Source: Amphiura filiformis (lineage: Eukaryota > Echinodermata > Ophiuroidea > Amphilepidida > Amphiuridae). From it: a DNA stretch of 64,000 nt. The stretch lies in contig NC_092647.1 in the NCBI RefSeq assembly GCF_039555335.1, positions 19,132,946 to 19,196,945 of the forward strand, in the 5' to 3' direction. Under the pieces are notes generated by a model. That model was not told the DNA's origin. It ran no database searches and saw nothing but the letters and a program-made list of their open reading frames with translations. The position numbers and the translations under genes were made by a program. Of the stretch, positions 34,775 through 45,835 are shown one piece after another; within the stretch, counting starts at the first letter, position 1, and each line of letters begins with the position of its first letter.

Positions 34775-35480
34775 TGTGCCTACCACTCGAAACCGGCCTA
34801 TACCGGTCTGTTCACATAAAGCCGATATTACAAATATGTTTACACAAAATTCAGCAAAACATTTAATAATATTATTTAATATTATTTAATAATTTATTAT
34901 ATCCTATCTGTGTTATGCATCATTGCAATATTATACTTATCGTATTTATTATACCCAATTGCAATGCCCATACACGGATTTTTAGCGTAACACTACGCAT
35001 CCATAATTGCTGTTATCTTGTTGTAATTATTTTTTCTGAATTCAAAACGATAAATTCATGTATACTTTACTTCAACAATGTATATAATATCCTATATGTT
35101 TGCATAGTTGCATAATTACGCATATCGTGTTATTAACCGCTACCCACTTGCAACTTTCATATACGGAATTAATGCATACCTATGCATGTAGGCCTAAACG
35201 GGTTTACAATTTATACTCCTAGTATACTTCTTGAATTATTATTATTATCTGCCTACATATCCTACAGCTGATGAGTCCCCAATATCGGAGGGACGAAACC
35301 GGTCCTGTTATTTAAGCTAACATGCTTAAGTGACCCATTTTTTGAGGTATACCATTTGGATTTGAGATATACCATGCCTACAATCATATAGGCCTACTAC
35401 TATCATTATAACATTAGTCAGTATGATGTATGCTAACATGGCGTGTCCCCATGTCGTTTTGGGCCATCCCCCCCTATTCA
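34627..35480 (+). repeat. Pseudo-LTR, downstream copy
   Basis: It is equal in length to the upstream pLTR with no indels. Differences noted include GTGGGATGAT for GTTGGATGAT, GATCAAGC for GATCGAGC, TTATGCATC for TTAGGCATC and ATTTGAGA for ATTTTAGA. The high identity implies a recent insertion or gene conversion between copies. Confidence 0.95.
35264..35308 (+). ncRNA. Hammerhead ribozyme, type I, downstream pLTR
   Basis: Identical to the upstream ribozyme: CTGATGA at 35268-35274, GAAA at 35295-35298, cleavage expected after C35304. Two sites 4289 bp apart would release a unit-length RNA with a 5'-hydroxyl and a 2',3'-cyclic phosphate, a substrate for circularisation. Confidence 0.92.
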
Positions 35481-35789
35481 GCTTAATTTTAACACCAGGA
35501 TTTAAAAAAAAATGTATATCCAAGCACCAAGTTTTTAACTGACATTACTGAAGAAAAAAAAATATTGCTTTATATTTGACCGAGAAAATTAATTTCATAG
35601 CAAAAAGGTGTATCTCTGAATTGTGCCGATTTTTACATGTATCGATCGACTTTTAGCGCGACTAAGCATTTCTAAAGAATTGGTTGTCCAGGCGGCAGAC
35701 TGGACAAAGGATTTCTCAATTGTAATGACTTGAATACATTATCGACGTTTCAAGGGGTCCGATATATTCAATTTAAAAAAAATGGAGGT
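35481..35789. other. Foldback inner domain, unique sequence
   Basis: About 310 bp of AT-rich sequence lies between the PLE and the right satellite arm. It has no match in the left arm and no ORF. It is probably the original loop of the foldback. Confidence 0.5.
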
Positions 35790-37393
35790 TTTCCGATTTT
35801 GGTGTTTTTGCGTATACTATTACTAAAAGTAATTAAGATTAAGCATGTTTAAACAATTTTATAACATTAGTTTTGATGCGCAAAAACTCCAATATCGGAG
35901 GTTTGCGACCGGCGCAAAAACTCCGATTTTGGATTTTTTGCGTATAGTAAAAGTAATTAAGATTAAGCATGTTTAAACAATTTTATAACATTAGTTTTGA
36001 TGCGCAAAAACTCCGATTTTGGAGGTTTTGCGTATACTAAAAGTAATGAAGTTAAGCATGTTTAAACATTTATTATAATATTAGTTTTGATGCGCAAAAA
36101 CTCCGATTTTGGAGGTTTTGCGTATACTAAAAGTAATGAAGTTAAGCATGTTTAAACATTTATTATAATATTAGTTTTGATGCGCAAAAACTCCAATATA
36201 GGAGGTTTTGCGACGGGCGCAAAAAATCCGATTTTGGAGTTTTTGCGTATAGTAAAAGTAATGATGTTAAGCATGTTTAAACAATTTTATAACATTAGTT
36301 TTGATACGCAAAAACTCCAATATCGGAGGTTTTGCGACGGGCGCAAAAACTCCGATTTTGGAGGTTTTGCGTATACTAAAAGTAATGAAGTTAAGCATGT
36401 TTAAACATTTATTATAATATTAGTTTTGATACGCAAAAACTCCAATATCGGAGGTTTTGCGACCGGCGCAAAAACTCCGATTTTGGAGGTTTTGCGTATA
36501 CTAAAAGTAATGAAGTTAAGCATGTTTAAACAATTTTTATAACATTAGTTTTGATACGCAAAAACTCCAATATCGGAGGTTTTAGACGGGCGCAAAAACT
36601 CCGATTTTGGAGGTTTTGCGTATACTAAAAGTAATGAAGTTGAGCATGTTTAAACAATTTTTATAACATTAGTTTTGATACGCAAAAACTCCAATATCGG
36701 AGGTTTTGCGACGGGCGCAAAAACTCCGATTTTGGAGTTTTTGCGTATACTAAAAGTAATGAAGTTAAGCATGTTTAAACAATTTTTATAACATTAGTTT
36801 TGATACGCAAAACTCCAATATCGGAGGTTTTAGGACGGGCGCAAAACTCCGATTTTGGAGTTTTTGCGTATACTAAAAGTAATGAAGTTAAGCATGTTTA
36901 AACAATTTTTATAACATTAGTTTTGATACGCAAAAACTCCAATATCGGAGGTTTTGCGACGGGCGCAAAAACTCCGATTTTGGAGGTTTTGCGTATACTA
37001 AAAGTAATGAAGTTAAGCATGTTTAAACAAATTTTTATAACATTAGTTTTGATACGCAAAAACTCCAATATCGGAGGTTTTAGACCGGCGCAAAAAACTC
37101 CGATTTTGGAGGTTTTGCGTATACTAAAAGTAATGAAGTTAAGCATGTTTAAACAAGTTTTATAACATTAGTTTTGATACGCAAAACTCCAATATCGGAG
37201 GTTTTATGACCGGCGCAAAAACTCCGATTTTGGAGGTTTTGCGCACGCTGTGGTGGTTTATTAACTATAATAATAGTCACTGTCGTCCATGCGCAAAACC
37301 TCCAAAACCGGAGTTTCTGCGCACGTTATACGCAGAACCTCCGGTTTTGGAGGTTTTGCGCTCGGGCGCAGAACCTCCGGAAATGGAGTAACT
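35790..37393. repeat. Foldback right arm: ~12 satellite units
   Basis: The units run in the opposite orientation to the left arm. The spacer mark CATGTTTAAACA recurs near 35848, 35968, 36057, 36147, 36273, 36396, 36521, 36645, 36770, 36891, 37018 and 37145. Spacing is 121-127 bp, except two ~90-bp units that lack one hairpin. The array ends in the same leader as the left arm (GTGGTGGTTTATTAACTATA). Confidence 0.9.
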
Positions 37394-37565
37394 TCATACC
37401 TCAACTTAGACATACTCTCTCATCCACTATTGACCGTCGAAAGTTCATCGTAGTTTATAATGCCTGTTACACATTGGAACTTCGCACTGTAGGCATACAT
37501 GATGCTGAAGTACTTTTGTGCGCACGCGATAGGGAAAATTATTTCATGCTTCGGGTTTTATCGGA

Positions 37566-37985
37566 ACTAGCGGGACACCCGCGCTTCGCGCGGGTCCCCG
37601 CTAGATGAGTAAATGGGAACGTTCACTATATAACAGGAAAAATTACTGAACAGGTAGAATCATTGAAAAGGTACATTTTATTTAACTAAATCTGTCTCTT
37701 CTTACATTTTCTTTTTTAGTTTCTTCTGCTTAGCTTGTGATTTTCCGTTTCCATGTTAGTTATTTATTTATTTATTTATTTAACCCCGTTCTCATTATTT
37801 TCTAAATCTGTTCTATTTGCTGCTTGTGATTTCCCATGGTTTCCATGTTTTTATTAAATTCTGTTCTCATTGTTTTAGCTTTTTTTTCTTCTTACATTTC
37901 CTGATTAGTTTCTTTCCTTCTTTGTTTCGTGCGCGTTTCATTTAGTTACTTTAACCCGTTGGCCTATTACTCGTACCTTTTTTGT
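37566..37985. mobile_element. Helentron-like fragment, copy 2
   Basis: ACTAGCGGGACACCCGCGCT and the hairpin that follows, then GATGAGTAAATGGGAACG, match 21508 onward for several hundred bases. It lies ~165 bp outside the foldback. It is non-coding here. Confidence 0.55.
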
Positions 37986-38621
37986 CCTCATTTTAATTTT
38001 CTTTTTCTTTATAGTACCGCTTCATGTTGTTTATACAACACACATCTTTTTCCCGTATTTATTACGTCCTCTCATAGCGTGTCTACGGACGTGTTCACCC
38101 GTTATCATAATTCCGTGACCCGTCCATGTACCTTTATTTTTCCTTCTTTCCGTATTATCATGTCCACTGGTCTCTGGCTCGCAAGTCGCGTGGCTCTGCG
38201 CCGTTTACGCGCGCATTGGCGTAGTGCGCATTACGCACGCGGCGCTGACGCGCTGCCGGCCAGCTGCAGTGAACAAAACCGGGAAAACCCCGGTTTTAAC
38301 CACATTTTCACTGATTTTAAGGCCAATTCTTGACCGTTTTCAACCAAATAAAGTTTAAACACGTTCCCGTATGAATTTGGTGACATTTGGATCGAAACTG
38401 ACGGAGCTTTTACGTGGAACCCGCCACAAACTCACAACATTCGCCTATTTATAGTAAGATTACTCAGATTGAAAAGGTCGATAGGAATAGAGGTTTGGCA
38501 AGGCTTTGCTTTCAAAAACAACCTATTTGCTTTTTTGAAAGCATCGCGTTGCTTTCATAAACAGCATGTTGCTACCAAAACAACGTGTTGTGATCCCAAT
38601 GGCTTGCGATATAGACGCAGG
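37986..38621. other. No gene seen; GC-rich patch
   Basis: A GC-rich stretch near 38180-38270 (GCGCGCATTGGCG, GCGGCGCTGACGCG) stands out from its AT-rich surroundings, but no exon with homology was recognised. Confidence 0.35.
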
Positions 38622-39064
38622 CCTCTAAGGGGGCGCAACACTAAATCAGCGTCCCATAGCACAACGTGTGAATTCGGCCTACATCAAGCGCCAGTGGCGT
38701 CCCTACAATACTTGACAAAATAAATTTGGTATCAAATTAAAGCTCTGTTTCTGTAGATTCCAAAATTTTCGCTATTTTGCGGTGCAAAAAATAAGGGCTA
38801 AAATATATTCAACTCACCACTCACATTTCAAAATCGGATTTTCTCTTAATCCGCCACAGAGAATTGCTTTTGAGATCAAATGTCCAGTTTTTTCTGCATG
38901 TTGTCATTGAAGACACTTGTCGATTTCATGAGCTGATATTGAGTGATTTAAAGTGAACATGTCGGTAGATATGGTCGCTACAATTATTCACTATGGACTA
39001 TATTAGCCGAATTTCGTTGTTACATAAAATGCATAGGCATTTAGTGTTGCGCCCTCTCTATAGG
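38622..39064. mobile_element. MITE with AGGGGGCGCAACACTAAAT ends
   Basis: CTCTAAGGGGGCGCAACACT on the left pairs with AGTGTTGCGCCCTCTCTATAG on the right. The element is about 443 bp and non-coding. No target duplication was resolved. Confidence 0.7.
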
Positions 39065-41281
39065 CGCGCGTGTAGCAGGATTCACACCACTAAAATAGCT
39101 CCCCTATACTTTACTGTATAAAATGGCAGCTATTCAAATTGTTCTCAGTTATAAAGTGACTGTTGCTATCTTCCTGGAAGACCGAGGTCTAGATATAGTC
39201 TTATACGAGTACACTAAGCCAAAAAAAGGTCATTATCTTAAAATCCTGTCCACCAAAATGAACCAAAATTACATACAGGATTACTTCAATACTCTATTCT
39301 AAACACATGTCAGTAACCAAGCAGTTGTCCAACTGACACAACAGCAAGATACACTGACATGAAACAGCTTCCTGCACCACATTCACAGCCCAATAATTGG
39401 CACCCAGCATAAGAAATCTGTGAGAATCGTTGAACAGATGATAATTTACAAAACGGGCTGCTTTCTGCTTTTCACGCACTTTCTTTAAGACACAGGTCTT
39501 GTTCCACATTATTCCACTTACTCTCTGTGCAATGCAAGGACCTTGTTCACATTCTCATAGATTTAATTATAAAAAGTGACAGATCAGCAAACATTCAATA
39601 ATAATAAAAAACGAAACTACATTATTCTAATTATTTAAGAAATATTATAACATAATTTTAATGACTTTTTTTTATCATGCTCTGTGATAATTATTCTTGC
39701 AAACGTTGCTATCCGAACCCTTAACAGTGATAAGATCTGTAGATTTCTTTAATAATTATTTTTGTGGTTTTCAAAAGTCGAAGTATGAATTAATAACGAC
39801 TAACGCCTTATCTTTATGATGTATGTTTCTTATTTGTATCATTGTAACTGTTTCGCTGATTTTTTTCATCCATGTTTCGACTTGAAGTACTCAAACATCC
39901 CGTGAGCACTTGATGTTGTTTGCCGGTAAATATGGAGTCAGTAAGTGATCCCTTGGTGGTAAATATGCAGGCGTTATCATTTTAAACAAATTCTTATGTA
40001 AGGTAGGGATAAGTAGTGTGTGTATTTGCAAACACATAGAATTTGCTGGCCGATATTACATGTAGGCTATAATTCTTATTGTATTGTGAAGCGATAAAAG
40101 AAGACGACTACACAAAAGAATAAAAATACTGAATTTTAATTGAACCTATTATAAGAATGGACCAGTTGTATAATTTGTTTCTATTTCACAGCAGAGAAAG
40201 ATCTTGTATGACACATTATACAAATATATTTAGCCCTAGAACTACGAAGGGGAGGGGATTTCCCTAAGGTTTTTCATTTGTCATAACAAAATGCGCGTCT
40301 TTACGCCCAAACAACTTGAGATAATCGTAGATCCATCCTTTGCGCTCAATTTAGTGATAAAAGTTTTACACCAGCACCTTGCCCGGTTGTAGGACCGACC
40401 AGGGATCGATATAATGGGATAGGCATCGTAGTATTACGTAACACACCGAAAGATGTAGTTTAACTCTAGACAATAGGCGCCATATTGCAGGAGGGTTAGA
40501 GTTCATAGAGGAAACGTTAAAGGTTAGTAGATTAGGTCACCCAGGCACATCACTAATGTGTTTCACGAGTTGTAATACCGACAGGTAAAAACATTGATTT
40601 TGTAAATTCTCCCGATTTTTTAAAATTACTAAATAAGGTTAGTACTTCAAACCATTCTTTGATGAATCTATGCAATATGACGGTAATTTTTGAAACATCT
40701 AAGAATCAATCTTAAACATCTTCATGATATTCATTTTTTGCGCATGGTCAAAGCATGCTCTTGCGCTATCCACAGACTATCCGGTGGAAACTTCAAAGCA
40801 ACGATCATGCGTTAATATTTACAAAATGGCGAATGTAGTTTAAGTCGAACAATAGCGTGACCGGCGTGACGTAGTTTTTGGCATTGTTCCTATATGCACT
40901 TTCACCCTCCTGGACCGACCATCAAAAATGATCAAAGAGGAGGGGTTGGTGAGGTCCACCATCTAGGTGTCTACAGTAAAATCCATGATTTTCAATTTGC
41001 TCTTGTAAATTTATTCCAAGAGATATCGACATTTTACTTGATAAACCGTTAGTTAGTTTGAAATTGTCATTCCCTTTTATATTTAGGAGAAAATTAGGTG
41101 ATAATCCCAAAAACGTTGTTATGACTCCAAATGTTTTTCGGACAACATAACAAAAAATTAAGTAAGAAAAATATTATTTAAAAAAACTAGATGAATAGAT
41201 TTTTGCTTGTGTGTTTGCTTTTTGGTTCTTAATTTTGACCAACTGTTTGTTGTGCGATTCGTGGTTCTTTTTTCCCCTGCA
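39065..41281. other. No gene seen
   Basis: More than 2 kb without a convincing exon. It is low in repeats compared with its neighbours and may be genuine intergenic or intronic DNA. Confidence 0.4.
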
Positions 41282-41283
41282 TA

Positions 41284-42115
41284 CAGCCTGTCTCAAAAAA
41301 ATTGTGCAAGTGAAAAGTGTCCTCTTTGGCAATTAGAAAATACCGTGCTTACATCAACGTCAAGGGCACAGTCTTAGCTCTCAAATACCGTTTGTTCTGT
41401 TCAATTTGCTCTTTTTAATCTCGAGATATTTTTAGTTAACGAAAGGGTAAAATCACAATTGTGCCATTTTATAGGAATAGGGCTGTACATGTAAATCAAT
41501 GATAGCTGATGTTGATGCGTCTAATGCATTCCCCCTTCGGGGCTCGTGCATTAGACGCATCAACACCAACGCGCGTGCATTATTTTGTCTAATTTCATTA
41601 ATTTGCCAAATTTCATGAACTAACTAAATATTCATTAACCTATAAGTGTGAAATGTTTTTTAGTCTTTTAACATGTCTTGAATGACAAAGAGAACAGTAT
41701 TTACCATGGTAAAATCATTTAATTTTACAGCAGAATGTGAAATATTTATTTATCGTTTAATTTGTCGTATTAAAAGTGGAAAAAGAGAATCATTATACCT
41801 TTATCATGATAAAACATTAAAAACAATTTTGTATTGTTGTGTAATTGATGCATTCTTTTGATTTCACGAAGGAACTCTTGATAAACTTGCGGGTAAACTT
41901 GATGCTATCATTGATTTACATGTACAGCCCTCTTCCTTAGTAAAAGTGGCACAATTGTGATTTTACCCTTTCGTTGTTAAGTAAGCATATCTCGAGATTA
42001 AAACAAGCAAATTGAACTGACTAAACGGCATTTGAGAGCTAAGACTATGCCCTTGACGTTGATATAAGCATTATGTAACAACGGTATTTTCTAATTGCCA
42101 CAGAGGGACAGGCTG
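41284..42115. mobile_element. 832-bp foldback MITE with ~220-bp arms, TA duplication
   Basis: It begins CAGCCTGTCTCAAAAAAATT and ends CCACAGAGGGACAGGCTG, with TA on both sides (41282-41283, 42116-42117). The arms stay complementary through GTAAAATCACAATTGTGCCA and GGGCTGTACATGTAAATCAA. The centre carries a second palindrome (GTTGATGCGTCTAATGCA, mirrored) shared with 20186-20313. Confidence 0.85.
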
Positions 42116-42117
42116 TA

Positions 42118-42879
42118 TAACAGGACACTTACAATGAACTATTTTATGACGAACATGGGTTATACTATCTTCACCGTGGCCTACTTTACCCCCATCCAAA
42201 TGCAGCTTTGGTAGCTTTTAGTATTAGGTGAAAGCTCATATTTTCCTCATAATCTTGCAAAACTTAAAACCTGGTATTTAAACGTTTAGAGATAAACAAA
42301 ACAACTTGGTAGCTTGGTGGTAACCATCCGGAAATTATTTATTGTTCTATGGGTCACTGTGATACACATTCTAGCTGCTATATCGTCCAAACCACTGGAG
42401 AATCTTGGAATATGAATGTTTGGGTGACAGGTCTCAATATGAGGTAGAAAACATCGGTCATGTGTTACATTCTGGACACCCACCTTTAATCAATTCTCAG
42501 AGCAGTTATAGGAAAACGGTTTTATATTACATATTTCTGCATATGCCTTAAAGGCGGGTCGCAAGGCAGCATGACGTGTTTCCACTTAAATAAGAGCGAG
42601 ACAAATACAGCTGACACACAAGAGGAATCGTATGAGTTCTTTGAATGAGACTCCAAGGTTTAATAATTTCCGAAGCATTTGCATCAATTTTCTCGGGATG
42701 GAAAAACTCCAAAAAATCTAGTTTTGATACATGGACTTAACTCAAGAACCGCAATATCTATGGAAATATAAATGTGATTATTTGATTTCATGACTTATTT
42801 CCTATATGACTAAGATATTACCATTAACACTGCACCCAAGAGCTTGGTGTCATATAATTATGGATCTATCAGGCCAATA
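42118..42879. other. No gene seen
   Basis: Unremarkable AT-rich sequence with no recognised exon or repeat. Confidence 0.35.
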
Positions 42880-42991
42880 TTCTTGAGTACGCTGATGTGG
42901 TGTGGCATTCTGGTATCTCGGCTAAACAGAGTAATGAAATAGAAGCCATCGATACAAAAACGTGCATGCAGAACAATCCTGGGTCACCATT
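42880..42991 (+). pseudogene. LINE reverse transcriptase C-terminal relic
   Basis: ILEYADVVWHSGISAKQSNE followed by IEAIDTK matches the LEYA-x-x-VWHPGL...QS-x-x-IE-x-IQ pattern of CR1/Jockey-like LINE C-termini. It is only ~37 codons long. It sits ~75 bp upstream of a dispersed repeat that also precedes the LINE relics in the 5.9-kb units, so it may belong to the same element. Confidence 0.7.
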
Positions 42992-43064
42992 ATTTATCCT
43001 CCGCGCGCGGCCGTTTGATGTATATAGAATTGGCTTCATTATTAACTAAATGCAAACTATAGAT

Positions 43065-43250
43065 GGCGCTATTTATCCTAAATCATGTTTCTTTATTTGC
43101 AAGGGTTAGGTGATTAATACCGCCATTAAAACAGCTGGAATAGGTGAAACAAGCAACAAGGACATTTTATAAACATATTTTATCAAACAATAAAAGGAAT
43201 TATATGTATTAAAAGCTTGAAAGGGTAATTTCCAGTAACTAAATAGCGCC
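43065..43250. repeat. GGCGCTATTT repeat, copy 1
   Basis: The segment runs from GGCGCTATTTATC to the inverted AAATAGCGCC over 186 bp. Related copies are at 48624-48799, 53766-53941 and 61647-61821, each followed ~200 bp later by a TTTTGT...AATGATCACATCAAACAAC-like block. It is probably the 5' or 3' part of one LINE family or a MITE associated with it. Confidence 0.65.
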
Positions 43251-44139
43251 ACCAATTTTGGCATTAATACATACATTTAACTGATTTAATATCCGAAAAA
43301 GCTTTAAAAAATACTATAAAAGTTAATTATTTTGTAAAAGAGGGGAAATTAAAGTTGAGAACGACTCAAAAGCATCTGTATACATTAGCACGATATCACC
43401 TTTAGCGGGTTAAGCCTAAAAGTTGGTTATACATGATGTTTTGTTTGAAAAACTAATAAATGATCCCATCAAACAACAGTATCCTATAGTGAATATTGAT
43501 GCGCTTAAAGTTTGCAAGTTTGATTCAAATTGTATATTTTTGTGTGTTTCTTATCATGTGCAATGTTTGCTTAAATATTTAATCCTGATTGTTTTTATGT
43601 GTATTTTTATTTTGTAATTTATTGTATGTAATTTGGCCCACGGGCCACGAATTTGCAATAAAATAATATCAATCAAATTATAGCATTGTTTTAGTTAAAT
43701 GCATGGCTAAAACTGAAAAATATGGGTCCTGCCATCCGACTGACACTCCCCTTAAAGAGAACACGATCATGTATATTTACAGAGCATGGAAAGATCAACA
43801 GTTAGATAGAAATAAGATATCAAAACGTCGATTCATGCACAAATTGAGTTTGCTTCTAAAGCATTTTACAATTCCAATGACCACGGAGTTATTTAATCAA
43901 TCATGACATTTTCTTTCCTATAAGGTCAAATTTAGACTCAAAACAAGAAGACAATTAATGCAAAAACTCTTATCACCTGTGAGACAAAATGTCTCCAAGT
44001 CCAAAGAGCTGCTAACAAATTCTAAAATGATGAACGTTTATGCATAAAATGAATGCTCGTTTAATCAGTCGATCCGGATGGACATACACTTGGGTCCCGA
44101 TGTGACCAGGCTCCTGAAGAGAAAACTAGAAAGAAACTG
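43251..44139. other. Diverged repeat tail; no gene
   Basis: GATCCCATCAAACAACAGTA near 43462 corresponds to GATCACATCAAACAACGGAT in the 5.9-kb units. Near 43640 GGCCCACGGGCCACGAATTTGCAATAAA looks like a short hairpin with a polyadenylation signal. No intact coding sequence. Confidence 0.4.
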
Positions 44140-44310
44140 TGTATCCTTCGTGTAAGAGAACACCAAACAAATCCTAACTCTAATCCTAACCATAACCTTT
44201 AGTCTAACCCTAACCCTTACCCTAACCCTAACCCTAACCCTAACCTTATCCTAACCCTAACCCTAACTCTAATCCTATTAGTATTTCGTGCTCTCTTACA
44301 CTAAGGATAA
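44140..44310. repeat. Interstitial telomeric repeat inside an inverted repeat
   Basis: About 100 bp of degenerate CCCTAA repeats (44171-44275; TTAGGG on the minus strand) are bracketed by ATCCTTCGTGTAAGAGAACA (44142 onward) and its imperfect complement GTGCTCTCTTACACTAAGGAT (44288-44308). Confidence 0.85.
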
Positions 44311-44689
44311 ACCAAAGAAACAGACTGAAGAAAAGAGCAAGGAAAAGAGAAACCACTTCCAACAAATCAATTCTACAATTTTGTTCTTAGCCCTTGGGTC
44401 GAGAAAGGAGAAATTAAGAATTCTTAGTCCGTGCCCTGATACAAATACTGTGCTAGAATGTTTCGGAAGAGAAACACAAAAGAAATTGATTACAGAAATT
44501 TAGTGTTTGTTATTAATATGATGTGACAATCTACTTTCATGTGAACTCCATGTTCTCAATTATTAGAATGGCCCATTGGCATCTACTGAAAACCCGCCCA
44601 TCGATATGCTAAAGTTACTGAAAAGACACCCCGCATTCCCGTACACCTTTAACAAAGAAGACCCCTCCCCACCGGGAGAACAAGTCTCA

Positions 44690-45120
44690 TTTGTTGTCAT
44701 TGTCTTTCTCATCCGTTCTATATTCCTTTTTCATGATACTATGTATGACATTTACCTAGAAACATTACGTTCTGATTACAAATTTTACAGCAATTAAAAC
44801 TTCAAAATGACATTTCTTCCCACACAACACTGATCATGTTTACACTTAGTAACTTGACATTTTTTGTACAGATTTATTATTTTGTCACCTACCTAACGCA
44901 GGCAGTCAATGGTTGCAAGAATACGATCCCATTAGAGCTCTTGATCTCATAGACATTTTAGCTCATGACGCCAGCCGTTGCGAGAAAAAAAACATTCCTT
45001 CAACAAGACTGTACTTTTTCTGCAACTCAAGTGGTTAGATGCATTTACGAGTCTCAGGAATGAGAAATGAGTTGATTAATACAATAATATACTCAATGGG
45101 GCTGCATGTAGTGTGCGTCA
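44690..45120. repeat. Local duplication, copy 1
   Basis: Blocks CAGCAATTAAAACTTCAAAATG, CACCTACCTAACGCA and CATGACGCCAGCCGTTGCGA are repeated in order at 46010-46440 with a few percent differences. The two copies flank the 244-bp tandem array. Confidence 0.85.
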
Positions 45121-45140
45121 ACTCATATTGTTAAAACAGT

Positions 45141-45835
45141 AGGAATAAACATATATCGATAAAAAATAATCTAGGTTATAAGATTTCTGATTTCAAAGAC
45201 AAGCATTATGGAAACATTTAATTATGCAATACAATTTGATCCGTGCGATTAGTCTTATGTTGCAAATCATAGTACGTGAAGATGTAAACTAAAATGAAAC
45301 AAACAAATAAATAAACAGCGTAAGAATTTCTTTATTTTTCAATATAGACGGCCAACTTTGCAACTTTGCAAGGAGGAATGAACATTAAATACACTATGTA
45401 TCGATGAAAATAATCTAGGTTATAAGATTTCTGATTTTAAAGACAAGCATTATGGAAACATTTAATTATGCAATACAATTTGATCCGTGCGATTAGTCTT
45501 ATGTTGCAAATCATAGTACGTGAAGATGTAAACTAAAATGAAACAAACAAAATAATAAACAGCGTAAGAATTTCTTTATTTTTCAATATAGACGGCCAAC
45601 TTTGCAACTTTGCAAGGAGGAATGAACATTAAATACACTATGTATCGATGAAAATAATCTAGGTTATAAGATTTCTGATTTTAAAGACAAGCATTATGGA
45701 AACATTTAATTATGCAATACAATTTGATCCGTGCGATTAGTCTTATGTTGCAAATCATAGTACGTGAAGATGTAAACCAAAATGAAACAAACAAATAAAT
45801 AAACAGCGTAAGTTTTTTTTTTTAATATAGAGCAA
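45141..45835. repeat. 244-bp tandem array, nearly three units
   Basis: CTAGGTTATAAGATTTCTGA recurs at 45171, 45415 and 45659, an exact 244-bp period. Units are almost identical, so the array is young. The third unit runs out in poly-T near 45812. A diverged single copy is at 47222-47480. Confidence 0.95.

Larger units (their letters stand above)
30338..35480 (+). mobile_element. Penelope-like retroelement in partial tandem with hammerhead ribozymes
   Basis: The 5.14-kb insertion is one full 4289-bp monomer preceded by the 3' part of another, giving two identical-length 854-bp pseudo-LTRs. Order: pLTR (30338-31191), 5' UTR, ORF1 (31810-32463), spacer, RT ORF (32662-34774), pLTR (34627-35480). 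Such partial tandems are the normal integrated form of Penelope-like elements. The RT signature and the ribozymes support the family. The left boundary is blurred: TCGGATGAGAT at 30310-30320, then a T tract and GTGGG, resembles TCGGCATGAGAT just upstream of the second pLTR. No target duplication was found. It sits inside the foldback, at the inner edge of the left arm. Confidence 0.9.
28357..37401. mobile_element. 9-kb foldback element with satellite arms, 8-bp flanking repeats
   Basis: Two long inverted arms, 28366-29586 and 35790-37393, are made of the same satellite in opposite orientation. Outermost both read AGTTACTCCATTTCCGGAGG, then a hairpin-rich leader including CACTGTCGTCCATGCGC or its complement, then the array. 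Immediately outside are perfect 8-bp direct repeats CAACTTAG (28349-28356 and 37402-37409), which define a single insertion. The interior holds a TTAA MITE, a Penelope-like element and ~310 bp of unique sequence. Without the two insertions the element would be about 3.2 kb. The architecture matches foldback elements such as the TU elements of sea urchin and FB of flies. No transposase is visible, so it would move in trans. Confidence 0.8.

Noticed and set aside
28313..37400. CRISPR array, because of regular ~125-bp spacing
   Set aside because: Eukaryotic context, spacers are not unique, repeats are hairpin satellites in inverted arms.
37929..38723. Open frames of 134 and 84 codons in a GC-rich patch
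   Set aside because: No recognisable motif, no splice context, composition explains the open frames.
39294..39509. 71-codon minus-strand frame
   Set aside because: No domain recognised and no splice signals at suitable places; likely chance.
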